Source of the DNA: Gammaproteobacteria bacterium
GTDB taxonomy: Bacteria > Pseudomonadota > Gammaproteobacteria > UBA6186 > Azoamicaceae
Reading direction: 5' to 3'
Assembly (NCBI GenBank): GCA_013288135.1
Contig: JABDCL010000001.1
Location: 303,127 to 367,126 of the forward strand
DNA: 64,000 nucleotides
In this document: one piece after another, positions 27,701 through 35,600 of the stretch
How positions within the stretch are numbered: position 1 is the first letter of the stretch
Layout of the letters: each line of letters begins with the position of its first letter
Program-made: the position numbers and the translations under genes
The notes under the pieces: generated by a model
The model's database searches: none
Seen by the model: the letters and a program-made list of their open reading frames with translations, nothing else
What the model was told of the DNA's origin: nothing

Positions 27701-30067
27701 TGCAGTACTCTCAAAATTATCTGGATTTGAATTTAACTTTGTGAGTATTGGAGATCCATCTCTAGTTACCCCTAAGATCCATGTTTCACTAACATCTTCT
27801 GCGCCCGGAAAAATCAGTAATAGAGGGATCTTTTTTTTATTATGATGTTTATATAGTTGTTCTGCTTCCTCCTTCAGGTTATCTTTGTTAAACGAACTAG
27901 AAATTTCAGTTGCGTATAATGGAAATCGAATTCGATAATTTTGAGTCTCTTCCCAATATTTATCTGCATTCCAAACCATTTGGTTTAAATTACGTGCTAC
28001 ATTAACTGCAGACATTGTGGTGATCATGCGTTTTGGAAAAGGCAAATCAAAATGCTTAGCGGTATGTTTTCTATATAAACCCATTAACTGTGTCAAACTG
28101 TTATGACAGCTTCTCGCAAATTCCTCTACTTCTTTTTTGCTTTTATTTGCTATTAATAGAGGATCAACAAACTGTTTAAAAAAATCTAAACGACTAACAG
28201 GAAATGATAAAAATATTTTCTCTAAAGCATTCACGACCGCTAAAGAATGACCATTGGATTCATTTTCTAAAGCTGTTTTTAAACAACTTTCAAGGTAACT
28301 GTTAAAATTAATGCCACTTTTTGGATCCCAAAGGGGTAATGGTCTCGGAAGGTCCAAACTCTCTTTAAGCTCTCTTTCAAGCTTCAACTCTGTACTGGTT
28401 TTGAGTGAAGTATCCAATGTAAATAAGGATTCTGATTCAAGTTCTGAATGAGTCTCATGTTCCAAATGGGTTTTTCTATCAATAGATTCTTTTTCTTGCT
28501 TTTCTTCTGCAGCGTCTTTTCTTTCTATTATTAGAGCCTTTTCTAATTCAACATTAATATGTTCAATCAACTGTCGTCCCAATATTGCTTCTTCTGATGT
28601 AAAGGCAACAAGTGGTGGTACCTTTTCACTTTGTCCAATCATAAAATCAATAAATCGGGCAAATTTTTCTAAGGATGGCCTTAAAAATCCTTGCACGACA
28701 GGTTCATTTAAGCGATTTTCCCCTTTCTGTGCAATATAGTAATCAATTAAAGATTGTAACTTTATTTTATACAGAAACTTTAAAAAAATAGGCTTTGGCA
28801 TCAAGTTTCTTAAAACTTCAATCAAAATTCTCATGGAACAAGTACCTGAAATCTGACCAGAAATATAATCCTCTTTCTTCACAAAAGGTGCAAGATTATC
28901 TATCAGTTTACCAATACGTATGTCATAACGTTCTTCAGAATTATCTTCATTACTATCATAGCCAATTTCCATCGTTTTTATTTCTTTGGGTGGATAGGCT
29001 TGAAGTAAAGTATAATGCATCTTTTTTTGTAAAATATATTCATACAATATATCAAATTTAGGATCCGCTTTTATAATATTCGGTTTGGCATCATGAAAAT
29101 ATTTTTCTAATTCTTTAAATCCCGGAATTTCTGAAATAGTTCCTAGTTTTTGCATTGTTGGGCGTCGATCTAAACCTTTACCATAAATCCATATTTCATC
29201 TCCATAGCGTATAAGATGCACTTTTCTTTTATTTAAGGGATTTAAATTCATTATATTGGGAGGGATTGTAGAATTAACAAGATTGAAATCATAACCAATA
29301 ACACTTTTTCTTAATGCTGTTGGGATTACTTCTTGGTATAACGTTTCAGCAGTAAAATTAAAACGTTGGGCTATTGAAAACGGAGTGCTTTTGTCAACCC
29401 ATTTAGGCACAACTTGAGTCATAAGAAGTTCAGGAAGTCCTTGTCTTATCAAAGCATTTCTATTTGCCTCTGTATCTTCAAACTCATAAGCTAATACAGG
29501 ACTATATTTGTCTTTAAAGGTATCTTTGGATTTTGAATGGAACTGTATGCCTGAACCGGTATTATGTACCAGTAAAAATATTTTGCCACCGATCTTTTGC
29601 AACTCATACATCATCATATGACCGGGTGATTTTCTAATGCCCGCCCAGCCCCCAGGTACAAAAACTTTTCCAAAACGATCGAGATCTTCTAGAAGTTCTT
29701 TTGCAATATTTTGAAAGGCCAAAACATCTCGACCCGCAGAAAAATTACCATCACTGATATCCTGTTTTGGTATTTCTCTCAATTTTTTCTTATATTTGGG
29801 TAAATCCTTAAACCTATCTCTGCAAGTATCAAATATGTCCTGTGCTAACTTAAAATCTGCATCATCTTTATAAAAATCTAAATAGGAATTCAGGATTCCG
29901 GTTGTATCAAGAAAATCCATTCCTTCTAAAAAACTCCCTCCTAAACGACTATCCATGTGTATATGCCCAAATGACCTATCGTTCATTTTTTTGGGATCAC
30001 TAATAGCAGTTCTTCTTAAAAGATCCTCAACAGTGTGTGAACCTCTAACGGGATGATGAGCTGCCAT
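18731..30067 (-). CDS. Giant 3778-aa protein with DUF3638-like helicase/ATPase core and possible cysteine-protease-like N-terminus
   Basis: One uninterrupted gene of 11.3 kb. The best-recognised part is a P-loop ATPase region: Walker A MLMGEGKTKVLW (GEGKT at about 2653-2657), Walker B-like ALIDEVDTAL (about 2787-2792), and a helicase-like second half with DEWHTRGIDIRQ (about 3240-3250) and GAYRMRGL (near 3277). This resembles DUF3638/DUF3645 proteins, mainly known as very large eukaryotic proteins. Near the N-terminus GGWAGIRKSPGHMMMYEL (His150), LVHNTGSGIQFH and QISGTCSMRIL (Cys410) could be the His and Cys of a cysteine protease; this is inference. Charged coiled-coil stretches occur around 520-560 and 2440-2560. 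No signal peptide or membrane helices are apparent. AGGAAA precedes the ATG. Substrate and role are unknown. Confidence 0.8.
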   Translation of the reverse strand: MAAHHPVRGSHTVEDLLRRTAISDPKKMNDRSFGHIHMDSRLGGSFLEGMDFLDTTGILNSYLDFYKDDADFKLAQDIFDTCRDRFKDLPKYKKKLREIPKQDISDGNFSAGRDVLAFQNIAKELLEDLDRFGKVFVPGGWAGIRKSPGHMMMYELQKIGGKIFLLVHNTGSGIQFHSKSKDTFKDKYSPVLAYEFEDTEANRNALIRQGLPELLMTQVVPKWVDKSTPFSIAQRFNFTAETLYQEVIPTALRKSVIGYDFNLVNSTIPPNIMNLNPLNKRKVHLIRYGDEIWIYGKGLDRRPTMQKLGTISEIPGFKELEKYFHDAKPNIIKADPKFDILYEYILQKKMHYTLLQAYPPKEIKTMEIGYDSNEDNSEERYDIRIGKLIDNLAPFVKKEDYISGQISGTCSMRILIEVLRNLMPKPIFLKFLYKIKLQSLIDYYIAQKGENRLNEPVVQGFLRPSLEKFARFIDFMIGQSEKVPPLVAFTSEEAILGRQLIEHINVELEKALIIERKDAAEEKQEKESIDRKTHLEHETHSELESESLFTLDTSLKTSTELKLERELKESLDLPRPLPLWDPKSGINFNSYLESCLKTALENESNGHSLAVVNALEKIFLSFPVSRLDFFKQFVDPLLIANKSKKEVEEFARSCHNSLTQLMGLYRKHTAKHFDLPFPKRMITTMSAVNVARNLNQMVWNADKYWEETQNYRIRFPLYATEISSSFNKDNLKEEAEQLYKHHNKKKIPLLLIFPGAEDVSETWILGVTRDGSPILTKLNSNPDNFESTAGHFRFRHQFGAYGSGAETVSDWRIPQSLYEEILEKNAHHITSEIPTQESVRRLLSSYHLVSKLHYDSGRVDRERELQWHEKESINFDKPYLLAIDEFQANNPSYMATYEYEFDTRYQELQTAFSSEKSDIPKSHADEKRSKESLKYYSSQADDYFINRMRNKFPDITEKLLKFAITKLGPLPFIFHGSDQHLRIRWIKAAVYNITNGSWEAPETMADDPNFKNLLDDFYFSLRTRDVATHCMEVLNGEAFDERSLQLLDTPEKRFKRTKVEITVGGGYGNSKEIECLDGSFHPGTTRPISEAHPAIEDLELKSLLEKERLEGNVSHLQYRRLIRGKTKGITQKESILRFAHARVKEAGQITGILESFIDNPGLLREQDCRNFLMLNVFQPNLLERCLKDTPEYMGTMIDFIRQSIFYFTDGQRIEESGLLCLRLGATLEKYCQDFTKNNPEHPSSKMISEHSDVLTHYLDNFLSKQLEENNKQLKEHGIKKNILIRQGEIYRVIFSRLQTRLEKTGGKLEKEEVSTLIRSLFFNTTIPKSQSGQEIRTFNPNTARQSEEILSQCMPLLKAHFSRLPEKELSSLLNSLLRLLPSSDIALKALKDIPDEAMHWEGRYPVFQLDIPGGKSLYFDCRKMVFKHENVSLKSLPDYFYGNKAFIQSLGKNEHIVEVFDDLDYFCGQFTHEDGHHYRVIAHDPNNPHNIIIQRKFKEQWLQLQDSNLLDMVDLPETLKNGQLQCWAGVSIDGEQICHITVKGGNSRACLSELSKESEKIGSEIANSFSKILEDHFEISRENRMGSFKKYCDSERPVKFANANSDLQEHVYPLNIMSVDDLPIEMSKYNSKIPLLIKCNERYYIYGYPTGKESGIEPKLILMVEMKDKGFNAWNDYFLEIPKNQIKLIDKESVLKIYNDTFHEIKLSKGHTQEREEIISSSDPKIDKLLMVGTNQLAQSIMDKYKIVGLIKQHFGDFDFPKFDPALGRFQMARACVHLGISLDDFKKMQREGAVLPKMVPLEELDLIKAFLTKKDTPTARRLLERINALFKCVNDFEAHVKEIWRHRAHGRSVEFMEERGVFGRLDRMLNNIGKGALIPWKVDEHQNKINYGLMDVKTGKGEDKKIIEYFSRVEDPKFLEIWKSCPFDRNAPYIISLPRYNIELIAKRDPKTQTLYYETKNPPNFRLKIPNVPPELPWLKELPGFESFLPLERLEEVEVERIDKDGKVELIKEVRVVEKVALVPVQQFLPTDKEDHLTGYYKVDFDKSNTVVTTLLENRSRQERGLATPLPGEENVIAMENWKLLGSEHYKMYSLDAEGKLQSKSSSDFLYLAYLQLAAHKPMDALETLKGCQKGLEGTKEEIELLRRIMMEIPFKSGQERSLGLENEVIFSYPEVLAVRAYTASLMAQFKYKNNVIEPEDHSKLRNLNDDNYNEYYKKIWDEKTVKFYNNDFYEAAYRIYYEYHIRKGNIPIEMQLKESEEQSLTRQIFSHNPHLVLGPIGFRAKALELRSLNMKRKHLLLHGASLELKKVEEEIAILRKTLLNQTPERFPEKPSPILLKPKVTDDPPYDLSQELGIRTKIEEWSKKSLEEEDKEGKELKAAAAIFEESEIKAEEDPFLSSFMRETNKDYIAGIEKNKAIYRDRTGLLDWLKNEDNRKNLKERLLTPSLGDEGRREKSSINLRDGKEQLKKLREEIEVLAGLKVSGKEAGERSKLKVMGRKRIEPKLASGSELKKTDELFALFLKGDMSLYKKKTGLNETEIKSLHDRIDQYLLLHTQLQQKARVYDLLKKLEDKMNSPDEQQAFLLALTEQLKAKRCYTAKENPEMYSLMLLWEYYENKLIRPQQKDLIVDLLTKDGGKYKSQVIQMLMGEGKTKVLWTLLAMKQADGITLPTIVVPKPLLKPTYNDLVAITAKFNKKCHQFLFSRDKPVEKNYFGLLFKQLQDIIRDGEFLITTPDSMQALELKLIDLLSQKPKVVSEILEWKNQISNLSNILKLFRRQSHALIDEVDTALSVKDELNYTLGEAESIKPEKIHSIIQLFNLFDSLSIDVYAMLEKPDVSLNKVEWEKLFDELATLVVESDESPLYSFCQELTPLLQKTLKNYLLDKTIAVPDFVLNATSEEREKIDLIKGYLTNILPKTLKNKRNLHYGFSKLPEKNNYEMAIPYVANNIPNEASHFEMPEITLAYSLQIHKRPSHEVSIISIQNMLSDFYDRVEKEMQLALEQGEILERSKTRAALEFFQLTGDQLADIPLADIKKCDDFRIKMSTKTKVKDYCLEHYVLNKIDQSPEVIRSNSHNFASQFASVEAATGTPWNRGTFPEFLKFNERGTLGTDGQVLDLLISQNVPVYLCDEKKPKLLLKKMFDMSKYKDTTRAFIDVGAFFAGVPNETVARDFSNYFLENRHPIKYVLFFDESNQLCALPVASVSEGKHPIPLKSTDPDYIAKKLGCKPDQCFTYYDEWHTRGIDIRQMVNANAFITASEKTLKSDFAQGAYRMRGLASGQTLESFISSEVAINSIGKSACVIKDIAKMTTINTRKRLAGDHFVGAIQEIQNFVRNDLFERILNLTDPEVQHDKLACCRNAFSQKSIQSATARFGGVKSEPETKILLEDFAKTCYEQWLEFAKEAGFELFDIDKKNIDNKIRNCVAISLPRCLKQTRTRLNPTAPKEDIAHSKIESRDKKREKESHTVSASDNITPMRLDSTTQAQKHRQRETETADQKEKQEAVIPSGVLPIRFYPWTEAELAQPIDKFIASNSLNTMAWPDYEDRKRKLFEPFGYKCPYSWSFSDNIHVSPNFLETDNYSPNYMAHKKPVLFYAMIEDNRELSGRPSAERPRYYMLLITPEEAEALKVRGPSKEDDHLKISVRTAHGKHFGCDKLNTDNEKCKALIEQIEFFNGDAHLLSRKAKSSQWFEKEYPEEVVQKIHFLENTILPSHPEKKKFLAGLKQKLSEVGRVKALLHSPGPDKKGVVEGERKRTGDQPTIKSSGGSSHFRS

Positions 30068-30259
30068 TATATTTTCCTAAATAAAATATGTACTTATCTA
30101 GGTTTTAGATGCAGGAAATAGAGAAGTGTTCCTCTTATGATAATAATATTTCGGTGTACCTACATATTTATATTTGCTATGCTATTGCTATATATCGGTT
30201 TTTGTTAACTTCAATTGTTTTATTTAAAAGAAATAATCTATAAAAATGAGTTTTTTTCG

Positions 30260-30308
30260 CCCCCTTCACAGGGGGTCGATGTTACTGAGCGCTAGCGAGG
30301 TGACATCG
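30260..30308. repeat. Nested palindromic element between gyrA and the giant gene
   Basis: CCCCC (30260-30264) pairs with GGGGG (30271-30275). CGATGTTAC (30277-30285) pairs with GTGACATCG (30300-30308) through one G-T pair, and CGCTAGCG (30290-30297) in the loop is self-complementary. The structure is G/C-rich in an A/T-rich gap of 286 bp. It could be a REP-like element or a structured RNA end downstream of gyrA. No other function is evident in the gap apart from the start region of the giant gene. Confidence 0.55.
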
Positions 30309-30353
30309 GGGGGATGTTAAGGCATAAATGATATTCATGATGAGAGAGATTTC

Positions 30354-33011
30354 TTATAAATCTTCTACAGAATCTGAATCTGAACCTTCCCCTTCCTTTG
30401 TATTCTCTTCTCCCATACTTATACTTTCATCTTTTTCTATTTCTTCATCCAGTTCAAGACCTTCAACTCCCTCATCTTTTTCTATTTCTTCTATGCGGTG
30501 CATGCCAACCAAATTTTCACCTTCTGCTAATTGAATCAGTTTTACCCCTTGCGTATTACGACCCACCAAAGAGATTTCGCTCACGCGAGTACGAACCAAG
30601 GTTCCTTTATCGGTAATCAGCATCAACTCGTCTGTTTCAAGGACTTGAGCAGCACCCACCACTTCTCCATTTCGGTCACTAGTCTGGATTGCAATAACTC
30701 CTTGTCCACCTCGACCATGCGACGCAAATTCTTCCACTTCTGTTCGTTTGCCAAATCCTTTCTGAGTAGCCGTTAAAATAGCAGCGCCATTGGTTTCCAA
30801 AACAATTAAAGAAATCATTTTTTGATTTTCTTGTAATTTAATGCCTCTCACTCCTCGAGCGGAACGACCCATGGTGCGCACATCTTCCTCGGAGAATCGA
30901 ACGGCTTTACCGGAATTACTAAATAACATGATATCTCGTGTTCCATCCGTGATATCAACACCCACTAAAGCATCTCCCTCATCTAACTCGATGGCAATAA
31001 TGCCACTGTTGCGAGGACGCATAAAATCAGTCAAGGCAACTTTTTTAACAGTTCCATTTCGGGTTGCCATAAATACCATTTTGTTTTCGGTATATTCTCG
31101 GATAGGCAATACGGCACTAATGCATTCTTTCTCTTGTAAAGGTAATAAATTGATAATGGGGCGGCCTTGTGAAATACGACTCGCCACGGGGATTTCATAA
31201 ACTTTCAGCCAATACACTTTACCAACACTCGAGAAACACAATAAAGTATCATGCGTACTGGCAATCACTAATTTTTCAACAAAATCTTCTTCTTTGACTT
31301 TAGTCGCAGCCTTACCCTTACCGCCACGACGTTGTGCCTGATAACTACTTAAAGGTTGAGCCTTCACATAGCCCCCTGCCGACAAGGTCACTACGCGATC
31401 TTCTTCGCTGATCAGATCTTCAATAGACAAATCAAGATGATCAGTTAAAATTTCAGTGCGACGATTATCGCCAAATTCTTGTTTTAAGGCTAATAATTCG
31501 TCTCGGATCACTTGCAATAACCGTGACTGATTGGCCAAAATATCCAATAAATCTTGAATGGTAACAATGATTTCTTTATATTCTTCCAGTATTTTTTCTT
31601 GTTCTAAACCCGTTAAACGATGCAACCTTAAATCTAAAATGGCTTGTGCCTGCACCGGTGATAATCGATACCCTTCGGTATGCAGACCAAATTGCGGTTC
31701 TAAATTTTCCGGCCGACAAATATCACTGCCCACACGACCCAACATATCGGCAACGACACCCGGTGCCCAAACTTTAGCAACCAATTTATCTTTGGCTTCC
31801 ACCGAAGAAGGAGAAGCTTTAATCAGTGCAATCACCGGATCAATATTGGCAAGTGCAACCCCCAATCCTTCTAAAACGTGCGCGCGTTCTCGACATTTTT
31901 TCAATTCAAAAGCCGTACGACGAGAAACCACTTGGCGTCTGTGTTTTAAGAAACAATCGAGTAATTCTTTTAAATTTAAAGTCTTAGGCTGGCCATCAAT
32001 TAAAGCCACCATATTAATCCCAAAAACCACTTGTAATTGTGTTTGGGAATATAAATTATTGATAAGAACGTCGGCTGATTCTCCGCGTCTCAGCTCTATA
32101 ACCACTCGCATACCGTCTTTATCGGATTCATCTCGTAATGCAGTGATACCTTCAACTTTTTTGTCTTTGACCAATTCCGCAATTTTTTCAATTAAACGCG
32201 CTTTGTTGACCTGATAAGGAAGTTCATGGACAATAATAGAATCTTTACCGGATTTTTCATCTGATTCAATTTTAGTTCGGGCACGAACATAAATACGCCC
32301 TCGTCCGGTTTTATAAGCTTCAATAATCCCTGCACGACCATTAATAATTCCATAAGTCGGAAAATCAGGTCCTGGAATATATTTCATTAAGCCATCAATA
32401 GTTAAATCCGGATTTTCAATTAAGGCTAAACAGGCATCAATCACTTCAGATAAATTATGTGGCGGAATATTCGTCGCCATCCCAACCGCAATACCAGAGC
32501 CCCCATTCACCAATAAATTGGGAATTCGAGCAGGGAGAACAACTGGTTGAATTTCGGAGTCATCATAATTCGGATAGAAATCGACGGTATCTTTATCAAG
32601 ATCAGCCAACATGTTTTGCGCAATTTTGGACATGCGAACTTCTGTGTATCGCATAGCAGCTGGAGGATCGCCATCAACCGATCCAAAGTTTCCTTGACCA
32701 TCGATAAGCATATAACGCAAAGAAAAAGGTTGTGCCATGCGCACAATACTATCGTAAACAGCAACTTCACCATGCGGATGATATTTACCAATCACATCCC
32801 CAACCACACGCGCTGATTTTTTATAAGGCTTATTCCACTCAACCCCTAATTCATACATCGCATATAAAACCCGTCTATGAACTGGTTTTAAGCCATCGCG
32901 TGCATCGGGTAATGCTCGCCCAACAATAATGCTCATGGCATAATCCAAGTAGGATTGCTTTAATTCATCTTCAATATTAACTGGGGTTATTTCTTTGGCT
33001 ATTTCTGCCAT
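30354..33011 (-). CDS. gyrA: DNA gyrase subunit A
   Basis: GyrA cuts and rejoins DNA while gyrase introduces negative supercoils, with GyrB. The 885-aa product has the breakage-reunion domain from the N-terminus, with the catalytic Tyr122 in [10 protein letters not shown], and the C-terminal wrapping domain with the GyrA box QRRGGKG near residue 560, which separates it from ParC. Numbering coincides with E. coli GyrA. In the quinolone-resistance region HGEVAVYD, position 82 is Glu, 83 is Val rather than Ser or Thr, and 87 is Asp. A highly acidic tail (about 840-885, rich in Glu, Asp and Ser) ends the protein. AGGAG precedes the start. It is divergent from argS. Confidence 0.97.
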   Translation of the reverse strand: MAEIAKEITPVNIEDELKQSYLDYAMSIIVGRALPDARDGLKPVHRRVLYAMYELGVEWNKPYKKSARVVGDVIGKYHPHGEVAVYDSIVRMAQPFSLRYMLIDGQGNFGSVDGDPPAAMRYTEVRMSKIAQNMLADLDKDTVDFYPNYDDSEIQPVVLPARIPNLLVNGGSGIAVGMATNIPPHNLSEVIDACLALIENPDLTIDGLMKYIPGPDFPTYGIINGRAGIIEAYKTGRGRIYVRARTKIESDEKSGKDSIIVHELPYQVNKARLIEKIAELVKDKKVEGITALRDESDKDGMRVVIELRRGESADVLINNLYSQTQLQVVFGINMVALIDGQPKTLNLKELLDCFLKHRRQVVSRRTAFELKKCRERAHVLEGLGVALANIDPVIALIKASPSSVEAKDKLVAKVWAPGVVADMLGRVGSDICRPENLEPQFGLHTEGYRLSPVQAQAILDLRLHRLTGLEQEKILEEYKEIIVTIQDLLDILANQSRLLQVIRDELLALKQEFGDNRRTEILTDHLDLSIEDLISEEDRVVTLSAGGYVKAQPLSSYQAQRRGGKGKAATKVKEEDFVEKLVIASTHDTLLCFSSVGKVYWLKVYEIPVASRISQGRPIINLLPLQEKECISAVLPIREYTENKMVFMATRNGTVKKVALTDFMRPRNSGIIAIELDEGDALVGVDITDGTRDIMLFSNSGKAVRFSEEDVRTMGRSARGVRGIKLQENQKMISLIVLETNGAAILTATQKGFGKRTEVEEFASHGRGGQGVIAIQTSDRNGEVVGAAQVLETDELMLITDKGTLVRTRVSEISLVGRNTQGVKLIQLAEGENLVGMHRIEEIEKDEGVEGLELDEEIEKDESISMGEENTKEGEGSDSDSVEDL

Positions 33012-33114
33012 ACTACAAAGCTCCTAAAATTCACACATCATTGTTGGATAAGAATCAAAGATTTTATCACAAATTCCCTTAAGTTCCCACTCCTTCAGTT
33101 CCCTCCCAAGCCCC

Positions 33115-33143
33115 TTGACTTACCCCCTCCACCTTGATATGAT
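33115..33143 (+). promoter_or_regulatory. Sigma70-type promoter of argS
   Basis: TTGACT (33115-33120) and TATGAT (33138-33143) are 17 bp apart. Transcription would begin near 33150, about 30 bases before the argS start. It may drive the whole plus-strand run through hpnE, since gaps there are short. Confidence 0.78.
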
Positions 33144-33178
33144 CGTCTTCTAACTTCTGACTAAGGGGTTGTCAGCCG

Positions 33179-34969
33179 ATGAACTTTCCCATTATGATCA
33201 AATACTGCTGTGAAAATGCTCTTAAAAGCGCCTTTCCAGAGTTTTCTATGCGTCTGCTCCCCACAGATTTGATAGACATTACTGAAGCAACCCAGCCTCA
33301 ATTCGGTCATTACCAATGCAATAGTGCGATGAAATTAGTAAAACGTTCAGATTTAAATTTAAACGTAAAAAATCCAAGACAAATTGCCGAAAAATTGGTT
33401 TTAGCAATTGAAGAAAATTTACAGCTTAAAACACCTCTTTTCAGCAAAATAGAAATTGCAGGGCCTGGCTTTATTAATTTCACCCTAGACACTAACTATT
33501 TATCCTCTGTTATAAACGAGCAATTACACGATTCCCGCTTAGGGGTCACCTTACCCAACAAACACTTAAAAGTCGTTATCGATTATTCTTCCGTTAACAT
33601 TGCTAAAGAAATGCATGTGGGACATCTTCGTACCACCATTATTGGTGACTGCCTTGCTCGAGTATTCCGCTTTTTAGGTCATAATGTGCTGGGCTTAAAT
33701 CATCTTGGCGATTGGGGCACTCAATTTGGTATGCTTATTGCTTACATTAAAACCATTCAACCTGAAATCACTGAAAATGCCCCTGTTAAAGCCACATCCA
33801 CTGAACTCGTTCAGTGGTATAAAGCATCAAAACAGCGCTTTGATAATGATGCTGAATTTAAAACCCAAGCGCAACAAGAAGTCGTGGCACTGCAAAGTGG
33901 CAATCCCGTATCCTTAAGAATTTGGAAAGAAATTTGTGATATTTCAAGACAGGCATATGAAGAAATTTATAAACTGTTAGATATTAAAATAGTTGAACGA
34001 GGAGAATCATTCTATAATCCTCATCTCCCAGATGTTATAGCAGAATTAGAAGCTAAAAAACTTATCACAATTTCTGAGGGTGCAAAATGCATTTACCTTG
34101 AAGGATTTACCAACCGCGAAGGTGATGAGCTTCCTCTCATTGTACAAAAAAAAGATGGTGGCTATAACTACGCCACAACTGATTTGGCAGCGCTCCGACA
34201 TAGAGTCCAAGATGAAAAAGCCGATTGGATCATTTATGTGGTAGATGCAGGACAAACGCTTCATTTTCAAATGGTATTTGCAGCCGCAAAAAAGGCGGAG
34301 TTTTATAACCCCAACAAAGTTCAAGTTGATCATGTCCCCTTTGGCTTAGTTCTTGGGCCAGATGGCAAAAAATTTAAAACCCGATCTGGCGACACTGAAA
34401 AACTCATAGACTTAATTCAAGGGGCAATCCAAAAAGCCAAAACACTGTTATTAGAGCGTCATAAAGAAAATAGTGAAGAAATGGATATGGATGAGGCTGC
34501 AACCATTTTAGGCATTAATGCCATCAAATATGCCGATCTATCTTGTCACCGTTTAGGCGACTATGTATTCAGCTACGATAAAATGTTAAAATTTGAAGGA
34601 AATACCGCTGCTTTCTTATTATATGCTTATGTTCGTATCCAAAGTATTCAACGCAAAGTAAACAGCGACATTCCACAATTAATAGCCAGTGGTGCAAAAA
34701 TAGTATTGGAACAACCAGAAGAAATTGCACTTGGACTCCTCGTTTGTCAATTCAGTGAAGTACTCGATAATACCATTCGAGAATTATTGCCCAGTCGTTT
34801 AACAGATTATTTGTACACATTAGCAGAAAAATTTCACTTATTTTTTCATCAATGTCGTGTAGAAGGATCTCCCCAACAAAACAGTCGATTGCTCTTATGC
34901 AAAACAGTTTCAGACGTGATGCATCAGGGACTCTCTTTATTAGGACTTAAACCCTTGGAGCGTATGTAA
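33179..34969 (+). CDS. argS: Arginine-tRNA ligase
   Basis: ArgRS attaches arginine to tRNA-Arg. The 596-aa class I enzyme has the N-terminal tRNA-binding domain (about 1-115), the HIGH-type motif HVGHL (146-150) in SSVNIAKEMHVGHLRTT, and the degenerate KMSKS loop expected in this family (GKKFKTRSGDT). The C-terminal anticodon-binding domain with YAYVRIQSI follows. Length is normal (E. coli 577). The ATG at 33179 is taken; Met6 is also possible. It is divergent from gyrA. Confidence 0.96.
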   Translation: MNFPIMIKYCCENALKSAFPEFSMRLLPTDLIDITEATQPQFGHYQCNSAMKLVKRSDLNLNVKNPRQIAEKLVLAIEENLQLKTPLFSKIEIAGPGFINFTLDTNYLSSVINEQLHDSRLGVTLPNKHLKVVIDYSSVNIAKEMHVGHLRTTIIGDCLARVFRFLGHNVLGLNHLGDWGTQFGMLIAYIKTIQPEITENAPVKATSTELVQWYKASKQRFDNDAEFKTQAQQEVVALQSGNPVSLRIWKEICDISRQAYEEIYKLLDIKIVERGESFYNPHLPDVIAELEAKKLITISEGAKCIYLEGFTNREGDELPLIVQKKDGGYNYATTDLAALRHRVQDEKADWIIYVVDAGQTLHFQMVFAAAKKAEFYNPNKVQVDHVPFGLVLGPDGKKFKTRSGDTEKLIDLIQGAIQKAKTLLLERHKENSEEMDMDEAATILGINAIKYADLSCHRLGDYVFSYDKMLKFEGNTAAFLLYAYVRIQSIQRKVNSDIPQLIASGAKIVLEQPEEIALGLLVCQFSEVLDNTIRELLPSRLTDYLYTLAEKFHLFFHQCRVEGSPQQNSRLLLCKTVSDVMHQGLSLLGLKPLERM

Positions 34970-34970
34970 A

Positions 34971-35600
34971 ATGAAAAATCGATCACCTTTATTTCGCTTA
35001 ATGATGATGCTGGGTGCCCCATTGATTATTGCGGCCCTTTGTATGATGCGCCCTGTTTATGCAGATGATGTACAAAGCACCTATAATCGCGCCATGGCTT
35101 ATTACCATGGGAATGGAGATATTGCAAAGGATTTACAAGTAGCACATCGCTTATTCCTTAAAGCTGAAAGCTTAGGCTCAATTGATGCACAATTTAATTT
35201 GGGTGTCATGTACGACAATGGTCAAGGTATACAAAAAAATTCCCCAGAAGCTTTAAAATGGTACGAAAAAGCCGCAAACTCAGGTCATGCTAAAGCCCAA
35301 TATAACCTGGGTGCAATGTTGTATGAAGGCTATGGCACTTCTAAAGATGTAAAACAAGGTCTTAAGTGGTTACTGAAAGCTGCAGAACAAGGTGAAGTTA
35401 AGGCTCAATATAAATTAGGCTGTGTTTTACTAGAAAATAAAGGTGTTGAACAAGATCTCCCCGCTGCCTTACACTGGTTACAAAAAGCAGCTGATCAGGG
35501 CCATAAAGATGCATCAACTACACTCACTTTAGCATTAGACTTTCCCGATGCGCGCAAAACTCATGAAAAAACCCATGGAAAAGCAATAAAAACTCCATGA
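34971..35600 (+). CDS. Secreted or periplasmic Sel1-repeat protein
   Basis: The 209-aa product begins with a signal peptide (residues 1-31, ending RPVYA-DD). It is followed by four Sel1-like repeats, for example AQFNLGVMYDNGQGIQKNSPEALKWYEKAANSGHAKAQYNLGAMLYEGYG. Sel1 repeats mediate protein-protein contacts in the periplasm, often in signalling, and are frequent in Legionella-like bacteria. The start lies one base after argS, and the stop overlaps the ubiG start (ATGA), so it belongs to the same transcription unit. A role in the cell is not evident. Confidence 0.88.
   Translation: MKNRSPLFRLMMMLGAPLIIAALCMMRPVYADDVQSTYNRAMAYYHGNGDIAKDLQVAHRLFLKAESLGSIDAQFNLGVMYDNGQGIQKNSPEALKWYEKAANSGHAKAQYNLGAMLYEGYGTSKDVKQGLKWLLKAAEQGEVKAQYKLGCVLLENKGVEQDLPAALHWLQKAADQGHKDASTTLTLALDFPDARKTHEKTHGKAIKTP

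Noticed and set aside
31558..32214. 218-aa plus-strand open frame opposite gyrA
   Set aside because: It lies wholly within gyrA in an antisense frame and matches no family.
30354..33011. ParC instead of GyrA
   Set aside because: The GyrA box QRRGGKG is present in the C-terminal domain, and length and numbering match GyrA.
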